A DNA stretch of 64,000 nt from Flavobacterium sp. LPB0248 (GCF_013388355.1 NZ_CP058246.1:1488001-1552000), one strand, 5' to 3'. Shown: positions 42,814 through 52,362, counted from the first letter of the stretch. Notes: generated from the sequence alone by a model not told the origin. A program made the numbers and translations.

Positions 42814-43100
42814 GTATAACCAAACATTAAAACCTTACGGGATTCCACAACAAAGCAAATTTTCAAATTAACACAACTCTTAAAACACTAGTATTAAGCA
42901 ACATAAAAAAAACCAATTTAACGAGATTTTTTTTAAACCATGTATTTCAAAAAACAATTACGCTCTTGTCACTTATTTAGTTTTCAGTAAAAAAAAATTG
43001 AAACACGCAAAAAACTTTAAAAATTACATAGACAGTTTCACCTGTAAAAAAATTACATTTTTAATAACAGAAATGAACTTCACAAACTAAAACAATTCCT

Positions 43101-43108
43101 TACTTTTG
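43101..43108 (+). promoter_or_regulatory. -7 box of the ABC transporter gene
   Basis: TACTTTTG, 26 bases before the ATG; no clear -33 element. Confidence 0.5.
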
Positions 43109-43134
43109 CATCTTCCATTTTTTTAAAATCTTAT

Positions 43135-44880
43135 ATGAAATTATTATATACTTATATTATCAAACATAAAATGCTCTTGTTTTTTGCTTTGATAATGGCT
43201 ACTATCAACATTTGTTTCAGTTTGTCAGACTCTGTAATTACAGGTAAACTAATGCAAGACTGTGGTGTCGGTCTGGCAAAATACAAAGGAAACGAAATCG
43301 GGTTTATAAAATCTTTAGCTTTCTGGCTCGGTCTTTCTCTTGGGGCAGCTATGATTTCTAGAATTACCAAAAACTTCCAAGATTATTTTACCAATGTGGT
43401 CATTCAGCGTACTGGTGCGCAAATGTATACTGATGGTATCAAAAAATCTTTAGATCTTCCTTATGCAGAATTTGAAGATCAGCGAAGCGGTGAAACTTTA
43501 AGCAAACTGACAAAAGTTAGAATCGATTCAGAAAAACTGATTACGCTTTCTATCTCTTTAATTTTTCAGACTATTATCGGGTTTATATTCGTAATCGTTT
43601 ATGTTGCCCGAATCGATTTCAGGATTTCGATTATCTTCTTAATCACGGCTCCAATTATTGCTTTGGTGAGTTTGTATTTAGGAAAGAAAATTAAAATTGT
43701 TTCTCGAAAAATTGTGAATCAAACCAATGCATTGGCAGGTTCTACAACGGAAAGTTTACGAAACATCGAATTGGTAAAAAGTCTTGGTTTGACGTATCAG
43801 GAAGAAAAACGTTTAAACTTAAATACGTTTAAAATTCTTCAATTAGAACTACAGAAAATCCGATTCATTAGAAGCTTAAGTTTCATTCAAGGGACAACAG
43901 TTCATTTCCTGAGAACTTGCGTGGTTTTTGCCTTGTATTATTTCTTATTTGGAGGAAAAATTATTGTTGGAGATTTATTAACAATGGTCTTTTTCACTTT
44001 CTTTATTTTTGGACCTTTACAGGAATTAGGAAACTTTATTATTGCTTTAAATGAGACAAAAGTTTCAATGGAAAATTTCAAAACCTTATTGAATGCTCCA
44101 AAAGAATTTCGTCCGAAAACTCCAAAACATATTGGTGCAATTCAAAAACTGCTTTTCGAAAATGTAAGTTTTCAGCATAAAACAGCCAAATTTAAGGCGG
44201 TTGAGAACATCAATTTCGAAATCAAGCAAGGCCAGACAGTAGCTTTTGTAGGCCCTTCTGGTTCAGGAAAAACGACTTTAGTAAAATTATTAGTCGGATT
44301 ATATACTCCCGCAGAAGGTCAGGTTTTATATAATGATATCGATTCAACCGAAATTGATTTATTAGATCTAAGAAAACAGCTTGGTTTTGTAACGCAAGAT
44401 GCGCAGCTATTCTCCGGAACAATTCGCGAAAATTTATTATTCGTTAAGCCAAACGCAACCGATGAAGATTTATACGACGCATTAAAACGCGCAAGTTGCG
44501 ATAAATTACTCCGACGAGCAGAAGATGGCTTAAACACCACAATTGGTGAAGGTGGAATTAAAGTTTCAGGTGGAGAAAAACAGCGCTTATCTATTGCGAG
44601 AGCTATTCTTAGAAATCCGAATTTATTGATTTTTGATGAAGCTACTTCTGCTTTAGATTCTATTACTGAAGAAGAAATTAATGCAACAATCCGAAATATA
44701 TCTGACAAAAACAGAATTACAGTTTTAATCGCTCACCGTTTATCTACCGTGATGCACGCTGACAGAATCTTTGTTTTGGAGCAGGGTAAAATTATCGAGC
44801 AAGGTAAACATGATGATTTGATTGTTGAAAAAGGACTTTATTATGCTATGTGGCGCCAGCAAATTGGCGAGCGTAAATAG
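43135..44880 (+). CDS. ABC exporter, fused permease and ATPase
   Basis: A 581-residue half-transporter of the MsbA/MDR type. The membrane domain (1-320) has six helices with the coupling segment DLPYAEFEDQRSGE at about 107-120. The ATPase domain has Walker A GPSGSGKTT (373-381), the Q-loop FVTQDAQLFSG (418-428), the signature VSGGEKQ (477-483), Walker B LLIFDE (497-502, catalytic Glu502) and the H-loop IAHRLSTV. It should work as a homodimer. Substrate unknown; lipid, drug or peptide export are all possible. It is a single gene with its own promoter and downstream hairpin. Confidence 0.9.
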   Translation: MKLLYTYIIKHKMLLFFALIMATINICFSLSDSVITGKLMQDCGVGLAKYKGNEIGFIKSLAFWLGLSLGAAMISRITKNFQDYFTNVVIQRTGAQMYTDGIKKSLDLPYAEFEDQRSGETLSKLTKVRIDSEKLITLSISLIFQTIIGFIFVIVYVARIDFRISIIFLITAPIIALVSLYLGKKIKIVSRKIVNQTNALAGSTTESLRNIELVKSLGLTYQEEKRLNLNTFKILQLELQKIRFIRSLSFIQGTTVHFLRTCVVFALYYFLFGGKIIVGDLLTMVFFTFFIFGPLQELGNFIIALNETKVSMENFKTLLNAPKEFRPKTPKHIGAIQKLLFENVSFQHKTAKFKAVENINFEIKQGQTVAFVGPSGSGKTTLVKLLVGLYTPAEGQVLYNDIDSTEIDLLDLRKQLGFVTQDAQLFSGTIRENLLFVKPNATDEDLYDALKRASCDKLLRRAEDGLNTTIGEGGIKVSGGEKQRLSIARAILRNPNLLIFDEATSALDSITEEEINATIRNISDKNRITVLIAHRLSTVMHADRIFVLEQGKIIEQGKHDDLIVEKGLYYAMWRQQIGERK

Positions 44881-44888
44881 TTTTTTTA

Positions 44889-44921
44889 GGCTCTGAGGTT
44901 CTGAGATGCTAAGGTTCTAAG
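44889..44921. repeat. CTTAGAACCTTAGC-type repeat, reverse orientation
   Basis: GGCTCTGAGGTTCTGAGATG followed by CTAAGGTTCTAAG. The reverse complement begins CTTAGAACCTTAGCATCTCA, shared with 20455 and 45598. Confidence 0.45.
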
Positions 44922-44972
44922 TTTTTTTTGAATAGCGTCTAGCTTTAGCTGGATGAATGATAAATTAAAGTG

Positions 44973-45014
44973 AAGGGCTTTAACCAAACTACTACGTTTG
45001 GCTAGAGCCCTTTT
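44973..45014 (+). terminator. Hairpin after the ABC transporter gene
   Basis: AAGGGCTTTAACCAAA pairs with TTTGGCTAGAGCCCTT at 14 of 16 positions and is followed by TT. The T run is short, so it may be a terminator or just a palindromic repeat. Confidence 0.5.
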
Positions 45015-45047
45015 CTATTTCATAACTTATTCAGAAAACTTTTTTAA

Positions 45048-45533
45048 TCAATCATTCATCAATATTGATTTGTTTTCTAAATATAATTTATCTACTCCAA
45101 AATCTTTAACTATTAGTTTTATAATACTATAATATTTTTCGGCGAATTTATCATAACATTCCCTTAATTGTTTACTCTCGGAACTATCAAAGCAATCTGA
45201 AAATTCATCTAGAACAACTAAAATTTCTTTCCAAATAACAAATAATTTTGTTGGCAGTAAATGAGTATTAGAATAAAGCAAATTATCAATTTCTAGTATT
45301 TTCATTTCCACTTCGTTATAACTAATCCTTTTTCTAGCCTTTAAGGATTTAATCAAAAATGTATTTAAAATATGAAATTCTGAATTTATCTTTCCCAGTA
45401 CATTGAGCTGTTCTTTATAAATTAATTCTCTAAGAAAATTTCTTCTGTTTTTCAAAGAGACAAGATAATTTAAAAAACCAATAACAAATGTCAATAAAAT
45501 ACCGACAGTGTAACAAACATCTTTAATTTCCAT
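45048..45533 (-). CDS. Membrane-anchored helical protein of unknown function
   Basis: A 161-residue protein with one N-terminal transmembrane helix (about 5-28) and a long, mostly helical cytoplasmic part. It contains several Cys and many Glu/Lys/Leu; the segment FSDCFDSSESKQLRECYDKFAEK could be coiled. I do not recognise a family. It lies on the minus strand below alaS, with a terminator hairpin between, and has no recognisable promoter; it may rely on readthrough. Confidence 0.6.
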   Translation of the reverse strand: MEIKDVCYTVGILLTFVIGFLNYLVSLKNRRNFLRELIYKEQLNVLGKINSEFHILNTFLIKSLKARKRISYNEVEMKILEIDNLLYSNTHLLPTKLFVIWKEILVVLDEFSDCFDSSESKQLRECYDKFAEKYYSIIKLIVKDFGVDKLYLENKSILMND

Positions 45534-45547
45534 AATAAAATACTTAA

Positions 45548-45580
45548 AAACGCGACAGGTTTTAAAAATCTGTCGCGTTT
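45548..45580 (-). terminator. Terminator of alaS
   Basis: AAACGCGACAG and CTGTCGCGTTT form a perfect 11-bp stem; on the minus strand the exit side is GTTTTTAAG. It belongs to the GACAGGTTTTAAAACCTGTC hairpin family seen at 7425 and 3034. Confidence 0.75.
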
Positions 45581-45597
45581 GTTGTGAATTATAAAAA

Positions 45598-45630
45598 CTT
45601 AGTCCCTTAGTATCTTAGAACCTTAGCATC
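45598..45630. repeat. CTTAGAACCTTAGC-type repeat next to the alaS stop
   Basis: CTTAGTCCCTTAGTATCTTA then GAACCTTAGCATC ends at the alaS stop codon. Confidence 0.45.
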
Positions 45631-48270
45631 TTATTTAACAAAATCAACCGCCTTAGCTAAAGCTTCCTCAATTCCATTAACATTTTTACCTCCTGCAGTT
45701 GCGAAGAAAGGCTGACCTCCTCCTCCACCTTGGATGTATTTACCTAATTCGCGAACAACTTGTCCTGCGTTTAGGTTTTTATCTGCTACAATTTCTTTAG
45801 AAATGTAACAAGTTAACATTGGTTTTCCTTCGTGAGCTGTAGCGAAAACTACAAATAAGTTGTTATAAGAACCACCCAATTCGTAAGCCAAGTCTTTAGC
45901 TCCTTCTGGATTTAAATCTACTTGTTTTGCTAAAAATTGAACGCCATTGATTTCTTGCAATTCTTTTGCCAAATCAGCTTTCATATTTTTTGCTTTATCT
46001 TTTAATAAAGCTTCCAATTGTTTTTTCAACTGAGCATTTTCATCTTGTAATGCCAAAATCGATTTTACCGGATCCTGAGCATTTTTAAGCGCTTCTTTAA
46101 TTTCACTTAAAGAAACCGCTTGCGATTCAAAATATTCTTTTGCTGCTTCACTAGTAATTGCCTCAATCCTTCTAATTCCAGCTGCAACTGCACCTTCAGA
46201 AACAATTTTAAAGTGCCAAATATCAGATGTATTGGCAACGTGAGTTCCTCCACATAATTCGACAGAATCTCCGAATTTAATAGTACGAACTAAATCTCCA
46301 TATTTCTCTCCAAATAATGCAATTGCGCCATCTTCTAATGCTTGCTCTTTCGGAATTGCTCTTTTTTCAATTAATGGTAAACTCTCACGAATCCTTGCGT
46401 TTACGAAATTTTCTACTTCAACCAATTCTTCATCAGTTACTTTAGCGAAATGAGAAAAGTCAAAACGCAATGAAGCATTTCTTACCATCGAACCTTTTTG
46501 CTCAATATGAGTTCCTAAAATCTTACGCAAAGCTTGGTGCAGCAAATGCGTAGCCGAGTGGTTTGACGAAGTTTTAGCTCTCTGGTTTGCATCAACAACC
46601 GCGTTAAAAGTTCCCGTAAGGTTTTCTGGTAACGATTTTGCTAAATGAATTGTTTGATTATTCTCTTTTTTAGTGTCAATAATATAAACGATATCTCCGT
46701 TTTGAGCTTCCAAATATCCTTTATCTCCCGTTTGTCCTCCGCTTTCTCCGTAAAATGGAGTTGCATTGAAAACCAATTGGAAAATTTCACCATCTTTGGC
46801 GCTTTCAACTCTACGATATTTTGTAATTTTTACTTGCTGAGATAATCTGTCATATCCAACAAACTCCTGAATATCATCTTCTACAAGGACATTCCAGTCA
46901 CCAGCAGTTACTTTAGACGCCGCGCGAGATCTTTCTTTTTGCAATTGCAATTGTTCTTGAAATCCTTCTTCGTCCAATTTCAATCCTCTTTCAGAAAGAA
47001 TCAAAGCGGTTAAATCAATTGGGAATCCGTAAGTATCATACAATTCAAATGCTTTTTTACCATCAACAGTATCTGTATTGTTATTTGAAATTACAGCATC
47101 TAGAAGAACTAATCCTTGATCTAATGTTTTAAGGAAAGAATTTTCCTCTTCACGAATTACATTTGAACAAAGTGCTTTCTGTGTTCTAATTTCTGGGAAA
47201 GAATCTCCCATCTGCTCACTTAAAGTTTCAACCAATTTATAGATAAACGGCTCTTTTGTTCCTAAGAAAGTAAAACCGTAACGGATAGCACGACGTAAAA
47301 TTCTACGAATTACATATCCTGCACCCGTGTTAGATGGCAACTGACCGTCAGCAATAGCAAAAGCTACCGCACGAACGTGATCTGCCACTACACGAATAGC
47401 AATATTCATTTTATTTTGTTCTTCACTAATGCCTGTTACATCATTAGTTGTATATTTTGCACCTGTAATCGTTTCGATTTCTCGAATTAAAGGCATGAAA
47501 ACATCAGTATCATAGTTTGATGTTTTTCCTTGCAATGCCATACACAAACGCTCAAATCCCATTCCGGTATCTACGTGCTGTGCTGGAAGTTTTTCTAGAG
47601 AACCATCTGCTTTACGGTTGAATTCCATAAATACGTTATTCCAGATTTCAACAACTTGCGGATGATCATTATTCACTAAACTTTTCCCTGAAACTAAAGC
47701 TTTTTCTTCTGCAGAACGTAAATCAACATGAATCTCAGAACAAGGTCCGCATGGTCCTTGATCTCCCATTTCCCAGAAATTATCTTTTTTATTTCCAAGA
47801 ATAATTCTATCCTCATCGATTAATGTTTTCCAGATATCCCAAGCTTCTTGATCAAACGGAACGTTATCTTCTTTACTTCCTTCAAAAACAGAAACATAAA
47901 GATTCTCTTTTGGAATTTTGTACACCTCTGTCAATAGTTCCCAAGCCCAGTTGATCGCTTCTTTTTTAAAGTAATCTCCAAAAGACCAGTTTCCTAACAT
48001 TTCGAACATTGTGTGGTGGTACGTGTCAATACCTACTTCTTCAAGATCGTTGTGTTTTCCTGAAACACGAAGACATTTTTGCGTATCGGCTATTCTTGGA
48101 CTTTTTGGAGTTCCGTTTCCTAAGAAAAATTCTTTAAACTGGGCCATCCCCGAGTTATTGAACATTAGGGTTGGGTCGTCTTTAAGAACAATAGGAGCTG
48201 AAGGAACAATAGTATGCCCTTTACTCTCAAAAAAATCTAAAAATTGTTTACGTACGTCTTGTGATTTCAT
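45631..48270 (-). CDS. alaS: Alanyl-tRNA synthetase
   Basis: AlaRS attaches alanine to tRNA-Ala and edits Ser/Gly mistakes, in the cytoplasm. The 879-residue protein has the class II aminoacylation core ([15 protein letters not shown] near 33-47, [19 protein letters not shown] near 83-101). The editing domain has zinc motifs HxxxH ([11 protein letters not shown], about 570) and CGGTH (about 670). The C-terminal C-Ala region includes [14 protein letters not shown] near the end. It starts at ATG 48270 and ends just before a CTTAG repeat and a terminator. Confidence 0.97.
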   Translation of the reverse strand: MKSQDVRKQFLDFFESKGHTIVPSAPIVLKDDPTLMFNNSGMAQFKEFFLGNGTPKSPRIADTQKCLRVSGKHNDLEEVGIDTYHHTMFEMLGNWSFGDYFKKEAINWAWELLTEVYKIPKENLYVSVFEGSKEDNVPFDQEAWDIWKTLIDEDRIILGNKKDNFWEMGDQGPCGPCSEIHVDLRSAEEKALVSGKSLVNNDHPQVVEIWNNVFMEFNRKADGSLEKLPAQHVDTGMGFERLCMALQGKTSNYDTDVFMPLIREIETITGAKYTTNDVTGISEEQNKMNIAIRVVADHVRAVAFAIADGQLPSNTGAGYVIRRILRRAIRYGFTFLGTKEPFIYKLVETLSEQMGDSFPEIRTQKALCSNVIREEENSFLKTLDQGLVLLDAVISNNNTDTVDGKKAFELYDTYGFPIDLTALILSERGLKLDEEGFQEQLQLQKERSRAASKVTAGDWNVLVEDDIQEFVGYDRLSQQVKITKYRRVESAKDGEIFQLVFNATPFYGESGGQTGDKGYLEAQNGDIVYIIDTKKENNQTIHLAKSLPENLTGTFNAVVDANQRAKTSSNHSATHLLHQALRKILGTHIEQKGSMVRNASLRFDFSHFAKVTDEELVEVENFVNARIRESLPLIEKRAIPKEQALEDGAIALFGEKYGDLVRTIKFGDSVELCGGTHVANTSDIWHFKIVSEGAVAAGIRRIEAITSEAAKEYFESQAVSLSEIKEALKNAQDPVKSILALQDENAQLKKQLEALLKDKAKNMKADLAKELQEINGVQFLAKQVDLNPEGAKDLAYELGGSYNNLFVVFATAHEGKPMLTCYISKEIVADKNLNAGQVVRELGKYIQGGGGGQPFFATAGGKNVNGIEEALAKAVDFVK

Positions 48271-48526
48271 ATTTAAATTAGAAAAATGTGTCTGTTTTAA
48301 TGTGTCAATTTGATAACTAGATGATTAGCTAATTTATTCATTTGATGATACGTTAAGTTTTTTATAATGAAATTAAAAAACTTATATTTTAAACAATAAA
48401 TTGCCTATTTTGCGCATTATCTAATGATAAAATAGCCCCAATATCTAATCATTAATCCTGGTAAAAAAAGTATCGAATAACTGAAACATTTAGCAGTTCT
48501 ATTCGACTAACCTATTTTACAAGGTG

Positions 48527-48534
48527 CAAAAATA
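48527..48534 (-). promoter_or_regulatory. Possible -7 box on the minus strand upstream of alaS
   Basis: TATTTTTG on the minus strand. It would leave a leader of about 250 bases before alaS; no other good box was recognised closer by. Confidence 0.3.
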
Positions 48535-48548
48535 GCGTATTTTAAAAT

Positions 48549-49526
48549 ATGGCGAAAGTAAAATATTATTACGATCCAGAAAATCTGGCTTATACGAAAA
48601 TAAAAACCAGAAAAAGAATAAAAATAGGTTACGCATTACTGTTTTTACTGGCATCGGCACTGTTTGGTTTTTTAGTTTTTGTTCTTTTAATTAACACCCC
48701 TTATTTCGAAACTCCAAAAGATCGTTTACAGGCACGCGAAATTGAAAATTTAAAACTTCAGTATTCTATTTTAAATAAAAAATTGGATGAAATAGATGAT
48801 GCTGCAGACGCATTAGAAGAACGTGACAATAATATTTATCGTGTATATTTTAACAAAGCTGAAATTCCAGACTCGATTCGAAAAGCTGGTTTTAGAAGTT
48901 CTGACAAATACAAAGCCTTAGAAGGGTATAACAATTCTCAATTGGTTTTAAATACCACAAAAAGAGTTGACAAACTATCGAAGCAGCTGGCTATTCAGTC
49001 TAAATCTTTAGATGATATTTTAAAATTAGCTGGGGCTAAAGAAAATTTATTGTTAGCTATTCCTGCCATTCAGCCAGTTCGAAATGAAAATTTAAAACGT
49101 GTCGCGTCAGGTTTTGGATACCGCATTGATCCTTTCACGAAAGTGAGAAAAATGCATAACGGAATGGATTTCACAGCCAATACAGGAGCTCCAATTTACG
49201 CAACAGGAGATGGCGTTGTAGAAAGGGCTGACAACACGGCTTCGGGATACGGAAACCATATTGTGATCAGGCATGGTTTTGGATACGAAAGTCTGTATGC
49301 ACATTTAAGCAAATACAACTGTCGTCCGGGGCAAAGAGTAAAACGTGGTGATGTGATTGGATATGTTGGAAGCACAGGAAGATCTGAAGGTCCACATTGT
49401 CATTATGAAGTGCATAAAGACGGGAAAGTAGTGAATCCGCTTAATTTTTATTACGGAAATATTTCGGCTGTAGAATACGTCGCAATTTCACAAATGGCAA
49501 ATCAAGAAAATCAATCATTAGATTAA
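48549..49526 (+). CDS. Membrane-anchored M23 peptidase
   Basis: A 325-residue peptidoglycan endopeptidase of the lysostaphin type. It has a cytoplasmic Lys/Tyr-rich start, one transmembrane helix (27-48), and a coiled-coil region (58-95). The zinc domain has His203 and Asp207 (MHNGMDF), His252 (YAHL) and the HxH pair His283/His285 (GPHCHYEVH). All ligands of a functional M23 enzyme are present, so it should cut peptide crosslinks in peptidoglycan at the periplasmic face. The coiled coil suggests partner binding. It is 46 bases before the MerR gene, which has its own -7 box. Confidence 0.92.
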   Translation: MAKVKYYYDPENLAYTKIKTRKRIKIGYALLFLLASALFGFLVFVLLINTPYFETPKDRLQAREIENLKLQYSILNKKLDEIDDAADALEERDNNIYRVYFNKAEIPDSIRKAGFRSSDKYKALEGYNNSQLVLNTTKRVDKLSKQLAIQSKSLDDILKLAGAKENLLLAIPAIQPVRNENLKRVASGFGYRIDPFTKVRKMHNGMDFTANTGAPIYATGDGVVERADNTASGYGNHIVIRHGFGYESLYAHLSKYNCRPGQRVKRGDVIGYVGSTGRSEGPHCHYEVHKDGKVVNPLNFYYGNISAVEYVAISQMANQENQSLD

Positions 49527-49541
49527 TATTCCAAAAAATAG

Positions 49542-49549
49542 TATTTTTG
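49542..49549 (+). promoter_or_regulatory. -7 box of the MerR-LemA-TPM genes
   Basis: TATTTTTG matches TAnnTTTG, 24 bases before the merR start. Confidence 0.5.
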
Positions 49550-49572
49550 AAATAAAATAGAAAAAACGAACC

Positions 49573-49905
49573 ATGCATATTGAACTTTCTAAAGACAAAA
49601 GATATTACAGTATTGGCGAAGTAGCCAAAGCTTTTAATGTCAATGCCTCTTTGATACGATTTTGGGACAGCGAATTTGACATTCTAAAACCTAAAAAAAA
49701 TGCAAAGGGAAACAGGATGTTCACTCCAGAAGATATTACCAACCTTCAATTAATCTATCATTTAGTAAAAGAAAGAGGTTTTACGCTCGAAGGCGCGAAA
49801 ATACACTTAAAAGAGGGTCAGAAGAAAACGTTAGATAAATTCGAAATAATACGTAAATTAGAGTCGATAAAAACGCAACTGAACGACATTAAAAACGAAT
49901 TGTAA
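49573..49905 (+). CDS. MerR-family transcriptional regulator
   Basis: A 110-residue winged-helix regulator of the short MerR type: YYSIGEVAKAFNVNASLIRF (helix-turn-helix, 12-31), WDSEFDILKPKKNAKGNRMF and YHLVKERGFTLEGAKIHL (wing and second helix), then a short coiled coil (KTLDKFEIIRKLESIKTQL). No metal- or drug-binding domain follows the DNA-binding domain. Target and signal unknown. It is the first gene of a probable unit with lemA and the two TPM genes. Confidence 0.9.
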   Translation: MHIELSKDKRYYSIGEVAKAFNVNASLIRFWDSEFDILKPKKNAKGNRMFTPEDITNLQLIYHLVKERGFTLEGAKIHLKEGQKKTLDKFEIIRKLESIKTQLNDIKNEL

Positions 49906-49939
49906 TTAAAAATAGAAATAAACTTAAATCAAAACAAAT

Positions 49940-50524
49940 ATGAAAAAGTGGTTAATCCCTGTAGGAATTATTGTAGCACTTATTGCTATTATCGCATTTT
50001 GGTCGATTGGTATTAAAAATACTGCTTTACAACACAGTCAAGCTGTAAATAAAGAATGGGGAAATGTTCAAACGGCTTACCAAAGACGTAATGATCTTAT
50101 CGGGAATTTAGTAAACACTGTAAAAGGTGCTGCTGACTTTGAAAAAGGAACTTTAACAGCAGTAATCGAAGCTCGTGCAAAAGCTACTTCGGTAACAATT
50201 GATCCTAGCAACGTAACTCCAGAACAATTAGCAGCATTCAATCAAGCTCAAAGCGGAGTAAGTTCATCATTATCAAGATTATTGGTTTCTGTTGAGCAAT
50301 ATCCTACTTTAAAAGCAAATGAAAACTTCTTGAAATTACAAGACGAATTGGCAAGTACTGAAAACCAGATTTTAACGGCTAGAACTCGTTTTAACGAAGC
50401 GGTACAAGTTTACAACGGTTATGTCTTGTCTATTCCTAACAAATGGTTCTTGAGCGAATACAAAGAAAAACCATACTTTGAAGCATCTACTGGAGCTGAT
50501 AAACCAGTTGATGTAAAATTCTAA
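49940..50524 (+). CDS. lemA: LemA family membrane protein
   Basis: A 194-residue protein with an N-terminal transmembrane helix (about 5-22). The LemA core follows: VNKEWGNVQTAYQRRNDLIGNLVNTVKG (37-64) and VSSSLSRLLVSVEQYPTLKANENF, and LQDELASTENQILTARTRFNEAVQVYN. It is a helical domain exposed to the periplasm or cytoplasm depending on the orientation. Function is not defined; LemA often sits next to TPM-domain genes, as here, 34 bases after merR. Confidence 0.92.
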   Translation: MKKWLIPVGIIVALIAIIAFWSIGIKNTALQHSQAVNKEWGNVQTAYQRRNDLIGNLVNTVKGAADFEKGTLTAVIEARAKATSVTIDPSNVTPEQLAAFNQAQSGVSSSLSRLLVSVEQYPTLKANENFLKLQDELASTENQILTARTRFNEAVQVYNGYVLSIPNKWFLSEYKEKPYFEASTGADKPVDVKF

Positions 50525-50540
50525 GAAGTTTTAGACCATA

Positions 50541-50570
50541 ATCTAAAATCTACAATCTAAACTCTAAAAT
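50541..50570. repeat. ATCTAAAATCT-type intergenic repeat
   Basis: ATCTAAAATCTACAATCTAA followed by ACTCTAAAAT, in the gap between lemA and the first TPM gene. Relatives at 1018, 17392 and 20026. Confidence 0.4.
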
Positions 50571-50577
50571 CATTTTC

Positions 50578-51015
50578 ATGTCAAAAGTAGAAGATTTTTT
50601 AACCAAAGAAGAAGAACACGAAATTGTTGAAGCTATTCGCATGGCTGAAAATAACACTTCTGGCGAAATTAGAGTACATATAGAAAAAACAACTTCTAAA
50701 GTCCATTTTGATAGGGCTTTAGAAGTTTTTCATCAATTACGAATGAATGAAACTAAATTGAAAAATGGGGTATTACTTTATTTTGCAGTTGAAGACAAAA
50801 ACTTCGTGATTTGCGGAGATAAAGGAATTAACGATGTAGTATCCAACGATTTTTGGGACTGCACTAAAGACATCATGGTCAATCATTTTAAAGCCGGCAA
50901 TTTTAAACAAGGAATTGTTGACGGTATCTTAAATGCCGGAGAACAACTCAAAAAATATTTTCCTTCTCAGGAAGATGATGTCAACGAATTATCTAACGAA
51001 ATCTCAAAAGGATAA
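50578..51015 (+). CDS. TPM domain protein, soluble
   Basis: A 145-residue protein made of a TPM (phosphatase-like) domain: FLTKEEEHEIVEAIRMAENNTSGEIRVHIEK at the start, FHQLRMNETKLKNGVLLYFAVEDK, FVICGDKGINDVV and IVDGILNAGEQLKKYFP. No signal peptide or membrane helix is visible. TPM proteins of plants and bacteria are proposed to act in photosystem II repair or as weak phosphatases, but no role is known in Flavobacterium. It ends three bases before the next TPM gene. Confidence 0.88.
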   Translation: MSKVEDFLTKEEEHEIVEAIRMAENNTSGEIRVHIEKTTSKVHFDRALEVFHQLRMNETKLKNGVLLYFAVEDKNFVICGDKGINDVVSNDFWDCTKDIMVNHFKAGNFKQGIVDGILNAGEQLKKYFPSQEDDVNELSNEISKG

Positions 51016-51018
51016 ACA

Positions 51019-51855
51019 ATGAAAAATTCCCAAATTAAATTCTCAAATTCTAATAGAATTTTTCAGATTACTTTTTTGTTTATCGCATTATTTATTAGCA
51101 ATGCTATTTTTGCACAGTTTGAGATTCCGCCAAAACCTAGTTTTCAGACTTCTGTTTACGATTATGCCAACATTTTAAGCTCTACAGAAAAAGCGCAACT
51201 AGAAGAAAAACTGGTTCGCTACTCTGATTCGACTACAACTCAGATTGTTATTATTACAATTGAAAGTTTAAAAGGAGAAGATGTAAGTCAGTTAGCAACT
51301 AAATGGGGACAAACTTGGGGAATTGGAGGAACCAAAGAAGATGATAATGGAGTGGTAATCCTTTTGGCAAAAAACGAAAAAAAGATTGCAATTAATCCTG
51401 GATACGGACTTGAAGATCGTTTGACGGCAGGAATTGGAGGAACAATCATTAGAAATATTATCATACCTGAATTTAAAGCTGGAAGTTTTTACAACGGTCT
51501 TGATAAAGGAACTGATGCTATTATTGATGTTTTTAAAGGAAAATTTAAAGGCGAACGCAAACAAGCTAAAGGGCAAGACTTTCCTATTCTACCTTTTATC
51601 GTAATTGTTGTAATTGTTTTAATTTTACTTTCTCGAAATAAAAGAGGCGGTGGAGGAAATTCTGGCAACAATGGCGGCGGAGGCCCTAGCCTTCTTGACG
51701 CTATTATTCTAAGCAACCTTGGAAGAAGTGGCGGAGGTGGATTTGGAGGCTTCGGCGGAGGATCATCTGGTGGTGGTTTCGGCGGAGGCGGAGGTTTCGG
51801 TGGCGGATTTGGCGGTGGAGGTTTCTCTGGCGGAGGATCTAGCGGAGGCTGGTAA
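51019..51855 (+). CDS. TPM domain membrane protein with glycine-rich tail
   Basis: A 278-residue protein with a signal peptide or anchor (about 16-33, FLFIALFISNAIFAQF), a TPM domain (about 45-175, VYDYANILSSTEKAQLEEKLVRYS, AINPGYGLEDRLTAGIGGTIIRNIIIPEFKAG), and a second transmembrane helix near 190-206. An extreme Gly/Ser/Phe tail (about 208-278) ends in GGGSSGGW. This layout (signal, TPM, helix, Gly-rich tail) matches the YgcG/Psb32 family. The tail is low complexity and probably extracytoplasmic or at the membrane surface. It forms a pair with the preceding TPM gene and LemA. Confidence 0.92.
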   Translation: MKNSQIKFSNSNRIFQITFLFIALFISNAIFAQFEIPPKPSFQTSVYDYANILSSTEKAQLEEKLVRYSDSTTTQIVIITIESLKGEDVSQLATKWGQTWGIGGTKEDDNGVVILLAKNEKKIAINPGYGLEDRLTAGIGGTIIRNIIIPEFKAGSFYNGLDKGTDAIIDVFKGKFKGERKQAKGQDFPILPFIVIVVIVLILLSRNKRGGGGNSGNNGGGGPSLLDAIILSNLGRSGGGGFGGFGGGSSGGGFGGGGGFGGGFGGGGFSGGGSSGGW

Positions 51856-51880
51856 TTTATTCTGGTTCTAATTTTCTTTG

Positions 51881-51907
51881 TTTCAAGTTTCAAGTTTAGG
51901 TTTCAAT
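51881..51907. repeat. TTTCAAGTTTCA-type repeat
   Basis: TTGTTTCAAGTTTCAAGTTT followed by AGGTTTC. Relatives at 12738-12796 and 62043-62109. Confidence 0.45.
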
Positions 51908-51948
51908 CTTAAAAAATCATACATTTACATTTTACAATTTATTAATAG

Positions 51949-52362
51949 ATGTTATCACATAAAGCAAAATACGCCCTTAAGGCCTTACTTTATTTAGCAG
52001 AACAAGACGAAAATCACATTTCTAGAACGGTAGAAATTGCTGATGGCGCTAACATTCCTAAAAAGTTTTTAGAACAGATTCTTTTAGATCTAAAACGTGG
52101 CCGTTTTGTGAGCAGTAAGCAAGGAAAATTTGGCGGTTATTATCTGATAAAATCTAAAAATGACATTACTCTAGCAGAAATCCACCGATTATTTGACGGC
52201 GCAATTGCACTTTTACCATGCGCTTCTTTAAATTTTTACGAGCCTTGCTCTGATTGCAAAACCGAGTCTGAATGCAGTCTGCGTCACGGCTTGATGCTTA
52301 TTAGAGACAAAACTTTGAAGGCTATGGAAGGCATCACAATCGCTTCATTGGTAAAAAAATAA
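51949..52362 (+). CDS. Rrf2-family transcriptional regulator with four cysteines
   Basis: A 137-residue winged-helix regulator (AKYALKALLYLAEQDENHIS, then ANIPKKFLEQILLDLKRGRF). The C-terminal half contains Cys91, Cys100, Cys103 and Cys109 in the block LPCASLNFYEPCSDCKTESECS. IscR-type Rrf2 proteins bind a [2Fe-2S] cluster through three Cys and a His in that position; four closely spaced cysteines here suggest an Fe-S or redox sensor, while sulfur-responsive CymR has no such cysteines. The spacing is not exactly that of IscR, so the ligand set is inferred. It lies directly upstream of the Cys-Met-Cys leader ORF and TonB receptor, which it may control. Confidence 0.9.
   Translation: MLSHKAKYALKALLYLAEQDENHISRTVEIADGANIPKKFLEQILLDLKRGRFVSSKQGKFGGYYLIKSKNDITLAEIHRLFDGAIALLPCASLNFYEPCSDCKTESECSLRHGLMLIRDKTLKAMEGITIASLVKK

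Larger units (their letters stand above)
42778..43134. other. Divergent promoter region
   Basis: No coding frame was recognised. It has TACGTTTG on the minus strand (42806-42813) for the lipoprotein gene and TACTTTTG on the plus strand (43101-43108) for the ABC transporter gene. The remainder is AT-rich without visible structure. Confidence 0.6.

Noticed and set aside
51489..51893. Proline-rich frame opposite the TPM gene
   Set aside because: It is the antisense reading of Gly codons (GGN to CCN) in the Gly-rich tail of the plus-strand gene, so its composition has a simple explanation.
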